From positions 7,488,129-7,552,128 of the forward strand of contig OU452228.1 in assembly GCA_911728455.2 (NCBI GenBank): a stretch of DNA of 64,000 bases. The letters are read 5' to 3'. This document shows positions 12,440 to 23,121 of the stretch, piece by piece. Below the pieces are notes generated by a model, which made no database searches, was not told the origin of the DNA, and saw only the letters and a list, made by a program, of their open reading frames with translations. Position 1 is the stretch's first letter. The number at the start of each line of letters is the position of its first letter. A program made the translations under genes and the position numbers. This stretch comes from Marthasterias glacialis (Eukaryota > Echinodermata > Asteroidea > Forcipulatida > Asteriidae).

Positions 12440-13288
12440 GAAAATAAACGTAGATGCACAAGTTTAAACTGTAAAGGTTAATCAATATTAACAGTATGTA
12501 TTTTCTTATTGAGAATCAGCACTCTTGTTATAAGTAACTAAGACACAGTGTCCAATTTGTTCTTGTTACATCTGCATGGCCCAGTTTTAGACCAAAGAAA
12601 CTCAATTTAGTGTCGGATTATTCACAAGACAATAATACCACATCAAATACACCTCGGTAGACCTTGCCAAATATCACTTTTAAATAGAAAAACGTGGTTA
12701 ATCTACATATGCATTTGAAGTGATGTATTTTAAAAAAAAACTAGAACAGCAAAAGCTGCCATTGTGAGCTGCCGATCCCCCGATAGGGAAAACAACGACT
12801 AAGAAAACCCAATCAATTGATCAACTGATGTTCAAAGGGGTGGTGACATCAACAAGCATGCACTTGACCACTGCCTATTTCGTTTGATATATGGCCGAGA
12901 GGCTTGGGGTGGGCGAGGGGTAAAATACGTTAACCATATCTGGAAAACAGTGCTTTCAATTTTGACATCTAATACAAGAGGTTAACAATTTTCTGGACAA
13001 TAGCCTTTTCTGAATTTTGGGGGATTTATAAACATCATATTTTACGATAAATCAGGAACAAATTATTTTGAGTGTTGGAAAAATGGGAGAAGTGTTGGCT
13101 GACATTTTTTGAAATATTAATCTTTGAATGCTCACATTTGGCTTAAAGAGGTTTTGCATGGACGGCTCTACTAAAGACAACCCAAGCATGGTGCCATATT
13201 TGTCTGAATGCAGCTTGAACAGAAACTATATACACCACATGCACACTAGTTCTCTCACAGCTGGCCACTTGGAGGTGCTTGCCACAGC
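12440..13288. other. spacer with a dispersed 80-bp repeat
   Basis: No gene seen. 12840-12919 (GACATCAACAAGCATGCACT ... GGCTTGGGGTGGG) is repeated with few changes at 28061-28140 in the same orientation, so it belongs to a dispersed family. Confidence 0.6.
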
Positions 13289-13957
13289 ATGTCTACCAAA
13301 TTGAGCAAGTCCTTCCACAAGCGCCACACCAAGAGTAGCCCACAGCCTCCTGTACAGCACACCTCATCTCCCGTCTCTCCAGCTTCATCGTTCACATCAA
13401 GCAATTTCCAGTGCGGCCAAGCACCCCTAATCGACCAGCTGGAAGAATCCCTGATTACTTCTCTAGACATCCGGGAGGAATTTGCCGAGGAAACACCTAC
13501 TCCCCGAGTAGTCCTCTCAGAAACCAATTTTACTTCAGTGAAGTCTCTGGCAGAATCTGTCAACAAACTGACATCTGCCAAGACGCACATCACAAAACAA
13601 ATCTCGATTTTCGAGAAAGCGATCTCGGCAAATCAACCTATGCCAAATTTGAAAAACACAGCGAGGCCTCCACATCCACACCGAGGAATAACCTTCCAAA
13701 TGTCCTTTACGGAAAATTGGGAACGCCTCAATACAAAGGCCTCACTGCTGTTCACAAAACTGACACTGGAGGAGTATAAACATCAAGCTGGACAACTAGC
13801 TACGAGACTGGGAGATACAAACAAGCAAGCAAGACAGAGGCTCGTGGATCACTTCAACGGGACAGAGTTGAGGACAGCCGTTCACCTTTTTGACTCCTTC
13901 ACCCGGCCAAGACCACATCCTACCAAGGGCGTCAAGAGAAAGCGGGACGACAAATAA
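13289..13957 (+). CDS. ORF1 of the Penelope-like element (222 aa)
   Basis: An open 222-codon frame directly upstream of the RT region, with a Ser/Pro/Thr-rich N-terminus (about residues 1-50), a helical middle and a basic C-terminus ending KGVKRKRDDK, which looks like a nuclear localisation or nucleic acid-binding tail. It is the only long frame in the element without a break. I cannot assign a known domain. Ownership by the element is inferred from adjacency (139 bases before the RT frame) and shared strand. Confidence 0.55.
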   Translation: MSTKLSKSFHKRHTKSSPQPPVQHTSSPVSPASSFTSSNFQCGQAPLIDQLEESLITSLDIREEFAEETPTPRVVLSETNFTSVKSLAESVNKLTSAKTHITKQISIFEKAISANQPMPNLKNTARPPHPHRGITFQMSFTENWERLNTKASLLFTKLTLEEYKHQAGQLATRLGDTNKQARQRLVDHFNGTELRTAVHLFDSFTRPRPHPTKGVKRKRDDK

Positions 13958-14095
13958 CAAGCTTCACTCAAAAAAACAACCGGTCCTTTTCAGGGCCACC
14001 ACTTTTTCCAAAGAGAGATATTATACATGCCTTTGTCAATTCTGTTTTACAAATAATAATATACTACGGCAATTCCAAGTTTACCATCTCTCATT

Positions 14096-16159
14096 ATGAC
14101 CAAACGGAAAATTACCAAGCGAACTTGCCATTCTCAATCCCAACAGAAAGCGAATCACTTTTCACACAAGTGCTCTAATCACAAACAGTTTAATAAGGAG
14201 AATCTCCTTAAAAACTTAGCGTTAGGCAGTGAACGTTTTATAACCAACCTATCCAAGACCAAACTTTCTGACATAGAGAAAGTAGCCTTAGGAAAAGGAC
14301 TCAGTTTCGTTCCTACCCCCACTAAACCAACCCGAAGAAAACTTTTTAGTGATTTCAATGTCTTCCAACGAAGAATGAGAATTGCTTTTCTGATGCACAA
14401 ACCTAACAAACCTAGCAAGGCTCAACCTTTCAAACCACCATCCAAGTGGCTTCCAAACACAACACAACGCTCGAAACTTATTTGGAAGCTACTAAATACA
14501 AATTTGCTCATGTCAGACTGAGAAATCAGAAACCAAACATGACAAAGCAAGAATTATCAGCCATACTCAAGCTCAAAAACAATCCACACATCGTAATCAA
14601 ACCCTACGATAAAGGAAGAGGCATTTGTGTTCTGAACCGAACCGACTATTTACATGTGGGATACCGCCATCTTGAATCCGAGCACTACATGAAGCTGGAC
14701 CAAGATATGACACCACAAACTACTACCCTGGTTTATAACTTACTACTCGAGTTACATCGAAACAACCACATCAACAAACAAACTTTGGCATACCTCAATC
14801 CACTCTCCCAACCATGCCACTGCCTGACAATGTTTTTTCTCCTGAAAATACACAAAACACCACCCCCAGGCATACCTTTTGTGGGGAGGCCAATCATAAG
14901 TGGATGTTCGAGCCCAAGAGCCAAAATATCAGAATTTGTGGACTACTTTCTTCTCCCAATAATTACCGCCCAACCTACATATGTACGCGACACAGCAGAC
15001 ATACTGCAGAAACTAGAAGGAACAACCTTCCCACCTCAAGTTATGATAACAAGCATAGATGTCGTTTCAATGTACACCAATGTTCGCCAAACCAAGGCGA
15101 TAAACAGTGTCTGTAATGCCTTAGACAGAAACAACCTCCATCACAAAACCACCCTCCGACTACATCCGAAGATTCTTGGAACTAATCATAGGAAGAAACT
15201 GCGTCCAGTTTGGTAACAATTTTTATCTTCAAAAAATCGGATGCGCCATGGGCTCAATATCAAGCCCAGAAATTTGTGATATTACACTACACGATCTGGA
15301 AAAATAAATCCTTGAAAAAGTTGATCACATCCTAACTTGGTGGCGCTATAGAGACGACATTCTCATCATCTATAACAACACCCTTGAAAACTTCAAGAGC
15401 CTTATCCACAATATGAATCAACTACATCCAACCCTCAAATTTACTTTTGAGGCCTCTGATACTTTATCAACTACCTTGATCTGACAATTTTCAAAGGTAA
15501 AAGGTTCGATGAAACAGGTATTAAAAATCTATACCAAACCCATCGAAACCTACCAGTACCTACATAACACATCATCACACCCCCCTCACGTGTTCAAAGC
15601 ATTCATCTATGGAGAACTCCTCCATTACGCAAGGAATACAAATAATGAAGATGATTTTCATGTCAAGGTCAACAATTTTTCTGAAAAACTAATACAAGAG
15701 GTTATAAAGCTTTGGAAATAAACAAAATCATGGGGAAAAGTATCACACAATGAAAGCCCCTAACTGATTCAAGAAAAACCGAACAATCAGAAAACCAAGA
15801 CTCCACTAGTCTTCAGTACGACATATAACACGTACATCAACCATGGTGACATCAACAAGTCAATAAACAAATATTGGTCTTATATACAACGCAACAAAAC
15901 ACTCTCGGGTATTTTCCCAAAACCTCCTTTTGTTGCCTACAAAAAAGATAAAAATATACGGGAAAAGTTTATTAGAGCTAAACTCAACAAGAGTCCAACC
16001 GACTCATCCTCTCAATTGCTCACTTCTATCCCTAACGACTCTGGATTTATTGATGATCCAGATGAAACACTTAACATCCTATTGGAAGAACAATTCACCG
16101 ATGATCAGGGTTTCACTCCTGAAAAATGTCCGCATTCGGATTCACAACCTTCACACTAA
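14096..16159 (+). pseudogene. Penelope-like reverse transcriptase, frameshifted
   Basis: Starts at MTKRKITKR. The reading frame shifts near 14450-14470, giving ETYLEATKYKFAHVRLRNQK in the next frame. It shifts again near 15140-15155, into the frame encoding SDYIRRFLELIIGRNC and KIGCAMGSISSPE. A stop TAA lies at 15305 and another break is near 15470. The catalytic aspartates are visible: the first in SIDVVSMYT, the pair in YRDD (most family members have YIDD). The region ends at TAA 16157. Fingers, palm and thumb equivalents are represented, so decay followed insertion of a near-full RT. Not functional as it stands. Confidence 0.88.
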
Positions 16160-16600
16160 ACCATAGCGAAAACAAATTATATGTCTCCAAAGGGAGACAT
16201 GAGACCTACAGATTCTCATTTGAATCACCCACATCCGCAACTGATGATTGCCCGAAATAGAGGCATGAAAACATGTTATTGCTACACAAGAAGATCTGAA
16301 AAAATATCCTCGCGGTCTCACCCCATCCACAATTTTCAGACGCATTCTGTCAAAATGGCTCCTTCGGTCACCCACTTTGTTTGCCACACATACCCCAGTC
16401 AATACGACAAAAATTGCGAACAAAGTTATACAGACATGGACCCCACCCATGAAACATGTGAAATTTTATTTTACATTTTTATGCATTACAAGTCAACAGT
16501 CATAAAACGTCACTGAATTGGACAGTGCCATCATTTCTTTACCACGTATAAGCTTAGGAATCCAATGTACATGTACAGTAAGTGTATACGCACTAGTATA
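16160..16600. other. downstream flank of the Penelope-like element
   Basis: Several short open frames on both strands, none with recognisable content. It may include the element's 3' end, but no GIY-YIG block or terminal repeat could be identified. Confidence 0.4.
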
Positions 16601-16772
16601 CACATATGGACTGGCAATGAGGGAAATAGTGCACGTCTATGCACCCCTCGGTCCTGTGAGTGTCCAGGAGAGGGTCCTATTTCCTATTAAATAGGACCCT
16701 CTCCTGGACACTCACAGGACCGAGGGGTGCATAGAGGTGCACTATTGCCCAAATAATGCCAGTCCATATGTG
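16601..16772. repeat. 172-bp foldback element
   Basis: A near-perfect palindrome. The central arms of 44 bp (16639-16682 and 16689-16732, e.g. ATGCACCCCTCGGTCCTGTG) are exact complements around a 6-base spacer. The outer parts continue with a few mismatches to CACATATGGACTGGC at each end. It would form a hairpin of about 85 bp. The size and structure fit a MITE or foldback element; no clear target duplication is visible. Confidence 0.9.
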
Positions 16773-17060
16773 TTTTATAACACACCTCAGTCCAAAATGT
16801 CGGTTAAAAGAGTAAATCACATTTTTTTGGCCGGAGATTCTTCTCGATCCGCAGACGCCGTCGTTCTCTTAAGGGCGCTCTTTACCAGTCAATAGTTTTG
16901 GGGGTTTTGAACTATTACTAAAGTTGATGTAAAATTGTAATTCTACCTCGACATCACCTAGCACTTCAACAAGGAGCTTGACCTTACGTGAGATTGCACC
17001 TGCCATTGGTATTCTAACGTCACACTTGAAAGAGCTCATTGTTAAAACAAGGAGCATGCC

Positions 17061-17068
17061 CTATATAA
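17061..17068 (+). promoter_or_regulatory. TATA-like box of the DIRS-like remnant
   Basis: CTATATAA lies about 53 bases before the ATG at 17121 that opens the first recognisable frame, with a pyrimidine/CA start-like TTCAGTGC between them. The role is inferred from position only. Confidence 0.35.
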
Positions 17069-17120
17069 CCACACCCCAATGGGTACACTTCAGTGCATTT
17101 TTGTGACTGGTATCAACAAC

Positions 17121-18790
17121 ATGACTTCGGAGCCCAGCTTACTTGATTTGTTTAGCATTCTTTCGGACAGCGAGACTTTATGTCGCAGCTTGACCCAGGA
17201 CCGGGTCCTTCAGGCTTCTTCACTAGCAGCAATCTGCCGGCGACTGGTTCTTTGACTAAACCAAAGCAAAAACAGAGCTACTAAAACAAACAATGTTGTT
17301 CACCGAGAAGAATTCTCGGATATTCAGAAGAAGATCGTAACAATTGCTAAGAACATGCAGACTCTGCAGTCCACAGTGATGTTCGCCCTTGACGGTAGAC
17401 CAGTGAAACGTCAGAAAACTGACGAGTCCGTCTCGTCAAGTGACAAGTCCATCAACACGGCCAAGGCAATTGACCAGCTACTCCGGCCAGAGGGAGAGAA
17501 AAAAAGCCGAAACAACTTCATCAGCAGAAGTCTTTGATGCCACTGAGCAGCTTTACTCTGTCGATGACTCTAGTGAGAAGTCAGCAACAAATTAGCGACA
17601 GTAGTGAGCAAAGAACTCCGTCACAAGCCAACAAAATGGCAGATAAGCTCAAAAGCTTTAAAGGACCATCCAACATTCAGGAACTCCAATGATTTAGAGC
17701 ACTTTGCAACCAAAGACTAGATCAACAAATATAAAACTACAGAAGGTAGAACAGGCCCTGCTAAAAAGTACAGTGCCTATTGTTTCAGGTATGTAGTCCT
17801 TAATGGGAAATACCAGTGTCGACAAAAAAGCTCTGATCACAAAAATGTGTGACTCTATGGCCATTATTGGTTACGCAAGATATGAGCTTAACCAACGTCG
17901 TCGAAAATTTATTAAGCCCGACCTCAACCAGCAATTCGCCAGTCTTTGTTCTGCACAAACACCCATAACCGGGCTATTGTTCGGAGACAACCTTTCACAG
18001 CAGAGTTGAACATACTGTTAAGACAATCCAGAAACTTATTGAGATGAAATCACCGAAAATTTAGAATGTTGCTAGTGTTGTCAGGCTTTTGGTTTCATGC
18101 AAATTAGTACCATATGGCCCCATGTACAGACATACAATAGAAAATGAGAAAAATAAAATTCTAGCTGAAAATGGTGAGAATTCTGATGCCAAAACGGCTC
18201 TGTCTGCACAAGCTATATGTGACCTTTGTTGGTGGTTAAAACCTTACCAACATCGACAGCCCCAATGCACAGGCACATGCTTGATTACATCATAGAAACT
18301 GATGCCTCAATGGAGGGCTGGGGTGCTCACTGTAATGGCCGCACAACTGGGGGCAATGGTCCCGTCAGGACACCACACATCACATTAATTACCTTGAGCT
18401 AAAAACATGTCTTCTTACCCTACAATCATTTTTTATGGGCTTCAATTATATTCAAATCCATCTAAAATCAGACAACACCACAGCAGTAGCTTACCTTAAA
18501 CATTTAGGCAGTTCGAAATCAGAATCACTGAGCTCCCTAACTAGGGAAATTTGATCATGGTGCATACACCGTAACATTTGGCTGACGATATCACATCTTC
18601 CAGGATCGAAACACGTCGCAGCCGATTATGGGTGTCGACATTTCAGAGACGATTTAGAATGGAATCTAGACCCTGGTGTTTTTCAAAGAAAAACCAAAAT
18701 CTTCCATATGCCAGATGTTGGTTTGTAATTTTCAACCAAAAAGCCACGGTCAAAACAGACAGCAAATCTTAATTGGCTATTGGGACTATG
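17121..18790 (+). pseudogene. DIRS-like retroelement remnant
   Basis: Broken plus-strand coding sequence with two blocks. The 5' block is gag-like: MTSEPSLLDLFSILSDSETL, then QKKIVTIAKNMQTLQSTV and, at 17870-18010, RYELNQRRRKFIKPDLNQQF and PITGLLFGDNL. The 3' block (18080-18700) has the RT-connection/RNase H region: LVPYGPMYRHT, AQAICDLCWWL, then ETDASMEGWGAHC, KSDNTTAVAYLKHLG and RHFRDDLEWNLDPGVF, read across frames. The RT catalytic core expected between the blocks is missing, so there was an internal deletion. No tyrosine recombinase is visible downstream. Confidence 0.8.
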
Positions 18791-19239
18791 ATTCAACGGC
18801 ACCGACTGATTAACTGCCATTCATGGACCAATCAAAATTCATGACAGAGGTTTCGGCAATTCTCCATGGGTCAGGTTTAGGTATGATTACAGGATTCTCT
18901 CTTATGGTTTGTATGTTTTTTTCTGGTTTAAAGTAGGCGCGTGCGTTGCACTTTTTAAGCACATTCCTGCGGTTGTCGGTTCTTAATTGATGACATCACA
19001 AACTAATCGCAATACCATCGAATATCGCGATACATTTCTGAACACTAATCGTGGATGAACGAAAGCAGTATCGCCCAAGCTTAGAAATAAAAAAAGTACA
19101 AAAAAACAACCAACTGCAATGGCTATTCTGCTTGTAGGCCGAACACCTAATAAGTTTACTATTAACTTGTTGGCGATGGCTGATGTGCATCTATGAAAAC
19201 ATTTTTGGATTCGGCAAACGGGCGACATCGAATTGCGCC
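18791..19239. other. spacer, no gene seen
   Basis: No coding signal or repeat recognised; short open frames lack recognisable content. Confidence 0.35.
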
Positions 19240-19790
19240 ATTTTGTAAAATTTGGAATACCGGAACAAAGGTTGCCCATACATTCCAGTACTGAGCGTGC
19301 ATAGAGCACGCACATGCCGTCTAAGGCTTCAATTCACCCACACAAAGAAAAAAAACATGGTCTTGAATATTTCTCAAATGTTTGGCTATTGTGCAGTAGT
19401 TTTTGTGTAATCCTGATTCCAGACCTTTGTCCTTTTATTCTAAGAGGAGGATTTTGTGACATTGAGAGGCTTCCATTATTGTTTTTTGTATTTCGGCTCA
19501 ATGGAGTTAAGTCAGAGTGAACTGGGGATCTAGCCATGGTTCCGGGTTTAGTACCAATCCTATGCCATAGCTCCAAGACAAGGTTTTGAAATTCATGGTG
19601 CATGAATTTTACATTTCCTCGGTAGAGAAAACAAAAATTATGGTGCAATAAAAAGAAAATCTTTGTTCTCTTAGCTTTTTCAAGCCAAGGTTTCTTTGTG
19701 CCAGCGGTACTCTCAAAGAAAAAAGATTCCGGCAATTCCCAGAAAATAATCAAAATCACACGGGAAAAAAATGGAAGAATCTCGGCAACA
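19240..19790 (+). repeat. dispersed ~500-bp repeat, copy 1
   Basis: Shares order and many words with 43790-44285 in the same orientation: GGAACAAAGGTTGCCCATACATTCC versus GAACAAAGGTCGCCCAGACATTCC (shown here in parts: GAACAAAGGT, CATTCC), then GAGGCTTCCA, CAGCTCAATGGA-like, GAATCTTTGTTCTCTTAGCT and TTCTCAAAGAAAAA. Homology runs about 500 bp with indels. No protein or TIRs recognised; this may be a non-autonomous element or the 3' end of a LINE. Confidence 0.7.
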
Positions 19791-20190
19791 ACTGGTGAAG
19801 TACATGTGTAACTAACTTGTTACTAAACCAATATTAACCCCAAGCCCTCAAACCATCCACAACTACATTGGGATTTTTGACAAGTTGTATCTTGTAAAAC
19901 ACACAAAATGGCCTTAGATAGAGAGCAATCTGAAGATTACGATGGTCGAAAATAGCATATGGTCCCCATTAAAAAAAAATGACAGCATCTACTTTCCAAT
20001 GTCCAAAGGTCAGAAATCATGTGTCACACACATACAGCTCATAGTTGCTCTGAGTGTGGACAACCCGTGTGGGTGTGGAAAATAATGTAGTCAGTGGTGT
20101 AATCAGAGGGGCCTGAGCACCCCCTCCCCCCTCCAGAACCCCTGGTCCCCCTTTATCCCCCCCCCCCCATGACAAAAAAATAATGCACAA

Positions 20191-21416
20191 GGGTCATTCC
20201 GTGCCAAATCACCTAAAATTCTGACAAGTTTGGCAGTGACCGACTCAGATATTAATGAATTTAATTTTAATGAACTTAGTATTGTGCTTATAGTAGTACA
20301 TATTATAGGCCTATGTCTTGTGTATAAAAAGTAATACACAGCTCTTGCATGCTGCTTGCAGTTTTCCAAACATATTGTAATTATGAAAAGTGTGACAGGG
20401 ATGTAAAATGTTGAATTTATTTATAAATACATTCCTTCAGTTAACTTAGAACTGTATGAACCCTAACCCCTTAAGTATATTTACTAATATCAGTCCTCAT
20501 CCCATCAAATCCCAACACCATGGAAAAACACTGCCAGTACACAGTTCACAACCCATCAAATCCCAACAGAACACATTCTGCACTAGTACCCATCCCATCA
20601 AATCCCAACAGGCTCTGACCTGTTGGGATTTGATGGGTTGAGTACTCTTGGCCTTATACAAAGTATGAAGACTGTGGGCATGCAGTGCCTTACCCATCAA
20701 ATCCCAACAACTGTTTCAGTGCAGATATTTTTATAAATTTAAAAGTGATTACATTGTCCACTGTTCAGTGCATAAAACATGCAGCACATACAACCCCCAG
20801 CACCTTACATGCCTTATCAATTGTTTATTTACCCTTATCCATTGAAATAACCAAAAAGACTACATGTACATTGTAAACTGACCAGCAGGGAAAACAGAAA
20901 ACACACAACTTCACCTCACCCACTCCATCAAATCCAAACACTGTTAGCCCAGAACTGCAGACCTCATCCCATCACATCCCAACACCATACCAGAGATGCA
21001 CAGTACAATCCCATCAAATCCCAACAAAACCTTCTGTTGGAGTTTGATGGGATGGGGGTCGTTAGGGTTAAGACACAAACTGCAGAACTAGTGGCTGAAA
21101 TATGACATTTTTTAGAAAAATGTACTCAACCAAAGTTGTTACATAGGCTAAAATGTAGGTTTTTAAAGACCGATGCCTTGATAAACAAATTTTTTGTACT
21201 ACTTTTTACATAGATTCTGGTTGTTCGGATGCCAGTCAACCTGTGTACCAATTGGTAGCAACTTATCTTATCTCAATTTGGAGATATAGTCCTCCAAAAA
21301 TGCTTTAAAAAAAAAAAAAAAATCATTGCACCCATAGAGGATTGTTCAAAAAAGTTTTTGCCAAAATCTGAGTCGGTCACTGCCAACCCATCAGGTGAGT
21401 TGGCATGGAATGACCC
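20191..21416. mobile_element. 1,226-bp TIR element with internal 17-mer array
   Basis: The termini are inverted repeats: GGGTCATTCCGTGCCAAATC at 20191, and the complement of GGGTCATTCCATGCCAACTC ending at 21416. Each arm continues to AGTGACCGACTCAGAT. ACAA flanks both ends (20187-20190 and 21417-21420), a 4-bp target duplication as seen in Sola- or Chapaev-like transposons. Inside are nine copies of CCCATCAAATCCCAACA or close variants at 20501, 20552, 20594, 20621 (reverse), 20693, 20924, 20968, 21010 and 21035 (reverse). The flanking CCCTAACC/GGTTAGGG words are also inverted. No transposase is encoded, so it is non-autonomous. Confidence 0.82.
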
Positions 21417-21811
21417 ACAAATAATTGGTCCATTACAACAAATAGCCCCCCTAATTATGTCTTTTTCCAAATTTCCAACACCCCCATGACAATGTCTGGT
21501 TATGCAACTGAATGTAGTTCATGCAACAGTAACAGCGACAATTGGTCACTCACACACACAAAAATGTCAAAGATTTACCATCGACTTCAAAAAGTGCACA
21601 TTTAATGTAATACCGTGTTACATTGATGACATCATAAATCTACTACTACTTCACATGTATGGCAAGGGCGCTATGACAGACACAACATAACCAAATCGTG
21701 CTCTCCAATCTCGTTCTAATATTTTGAAAAAGGAGCGAGATCGCTGTTTTTTGCGTGACTATCCGATAGATCGTACTATATAGGCATCACTGGTCCAGAA
21801 AATCGGATAAC

Positions 21812-22792
21812 ATGAAGCCAAAACGAAGAGGAAATCCATCAAAATCTGGTGCATCGGAGTCTGATTCTGCTACCATAGACTACCAGACAACAACATCATC
21901 ATCCAGTGCAACCAACTCACAACAACAAAAGAGTTACGTAATCCAGGACAAAGGAGCTACACCAAGTCGACCTTTTGTCACGTCTCCACGGACGCCCGAT
22001 CATGGCAGCAACAGCGACCCGCTCTGTGAACAAGAACTCAGGGAACGGATCTCGAAGGTAATCTCCAATGATCCCTCCTTCCTTCCATCAATCATCGAAC
22101 CTATTGCTTCTCTTGTATCTGACAAGATCATCAACACAAGCTGTAGTCAGATAATCGACAAGTTGGCAGAAAATCTGTTGAAGAATAAGACTTTCATCAC
22201 ATCCATTGCCGATTCTGTCAAGGATGCTATCGCACAAGAGATATATGAGGCCACTGCCATGGACACAGCCAAGCACGCTGATGAACTGTCCCTAATCTCC
22301 AAGAAATACAAGGAAATATCAACACTCAACAGAAACCTCACGGACAATCTTGACGATCTAGAACAGTACAGCCGCAGGAATTGCCTCCTGTTTCATGGCA
22401 TTAAAGAGTCGTCGGATGAAAAGACGGACCAGATTGTCATACAGATTATCAATGACAAACTACGTCTCAACCTACAGCCAGGCGACATCGATAGATCTCA
22501 TCGTCTTGGGCAATCCAGAAAACGACCCAACATGAAACCACGCTCGATCATCATCAAGTTCGTGAGTTATCGTTCCAGATCTGCTGTTTTCAAGAACAAG
22601 CGCCTCCTCAAAGGTTCAGGGCTAGTCATCACAGAGAACCTAACCCGCAGACGAAATGAACTTCTTAAAGCAGCAAAGGCCTGTCCATCTGTTGAGGCAG
22701 CATGGTCAATGGACGGCAGGATTATTCCTCTCCGGAACAACAAGACGACGTCCATCTCATCGATGCAGGAACTTGAGAAGTACACATCTTAG
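21812..22792 (+). CDS. LINE ORF1 protein (326 aa), intact
   Basis: An uninterrupted RNA-binding ORF1 of a non-LTR element. Residues 1-75 are Ser/Thr/Gln-rich and basic. A helical, coiled-coil-like segment runs to about residue 185. Then comes the conserved block DDLEQYSRRNCLLFHGIKES, followed by DIDRSHRLG, RSIIIKFVSYRSRSAVFKNK and LVITENLTRRRNELLK, which form the RRM-like/C-terminal domain of L1- and CR1-type ORF1 proteins. No CCHC knuckle is seen. The family acts as a nucleic acid chaperone in the retrotransposition RNP. Its intactness contrasts with the broken ORF2 downstream. Confidence 0.88.
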   Translation: MKPKRRGNPSKSGASESDSATIDYQTTTSSSSATNSQQQKSYVIQDKGATPSRPFVTSPRTPDHGSNSDPLCEQELRERISKVISNDPSFLPSIIEPIASLVSDKIINTSCSQIIDKLAENLLKNKTFITSIADSVKDAIAQEIYEATAMDTAKHADELSLISKKYKEISTLNRNLTDNLDDLEQYSRRNCLLFHGIKESSDEKTDQIVIQIINDKLRLNLQPGDIDRSHRLGQSRKRPNMKPRSIIIKFVSYRSRSAVFKNKRLLKGSGLVITENLTRRRNELLKAAKACPSVEAAWSMDGRIIPLRNNKTTSISSMQELEKYTS

Positions 22793-22856
22793 GCAGCCCC
22801 AGAATATCTCAGATATGACTCTAAATTTGTACACTGTTGAAATAGGTTGGTCAGGG

Positions 22857-22933
22857 CAGCGTTGATTGGTCATGCGAGACAAGATTTGACTACTGTTAGT
22901 TATAATCGTGTCTCGTACGACTGGTTAGCGCTG
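22857..22933 (+). other. inverted-repeat hairpin between LINE ORFs
   Basis: CAGCGTTGATTGGTCATGCG pairs imperfectly with the complement of CGTACGACTGGTTAGCGCTG, with about 30 bases per arm. It lies in the spacer between ORF1 and ORF2, so it would be a hairpin in the element's RNA. Any role, for example in translation of ORF2, is speculation. Confidence 0.45.
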
Positions 22934-23121
22934 TTTTTACGAGCTTATTTTTTACAGTGTACTTACATTTGTTGCTCACTCATTATGCTTAAATTGATAT
23001 GATGTTCCCCGCAGTTCACATTACAATTTATTCTTTTGTCACGAGATTTTGTATGATTTGTGACCCCCTCCACCATATAGTTTTGCTTTTCTGTTACTGT
23101 TTAATGCTTTGTGTTATCTGA

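Larger units (their letters stand above)
13289..16159 (+). mobile_element. Penelope-like retroelement, decayed
   Basis: A plus-strand element with a 222-codon first ORF and a reverse transcriptase region broken by frameshifts and stops. RT segments are diagnostic of Penelope-like elements: an N-terminal block (KTKLSDIEKVALGKGLSF), the NNPHIVIKPYDKGRG block, FLLKIHKTPPPGIPFVGRPI, SEFVDYFLLP, SIDVVSMYTN and WWRYRDDILIIYNN. Downstream comes the usual post-RT block (RNKTLSGIFPKPPFVAYKKD). I do not see a GIY-YIG endonuclease after it. The ends were not located and no flanking pseudo-LTR was proven. Confidence 0.88.

Noticed and set aside
19334-19759. 141-codon minus-strand frame as a gene
   Set aside because: It lies wholly within the dispersed repeat shared with 43790-44285, where the frame is not kept.
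22567-22785. Minus-strand frames overlapping the LINE ORF1
   Set aside because: Shadows of the strongly supported plus-strand ORF1.
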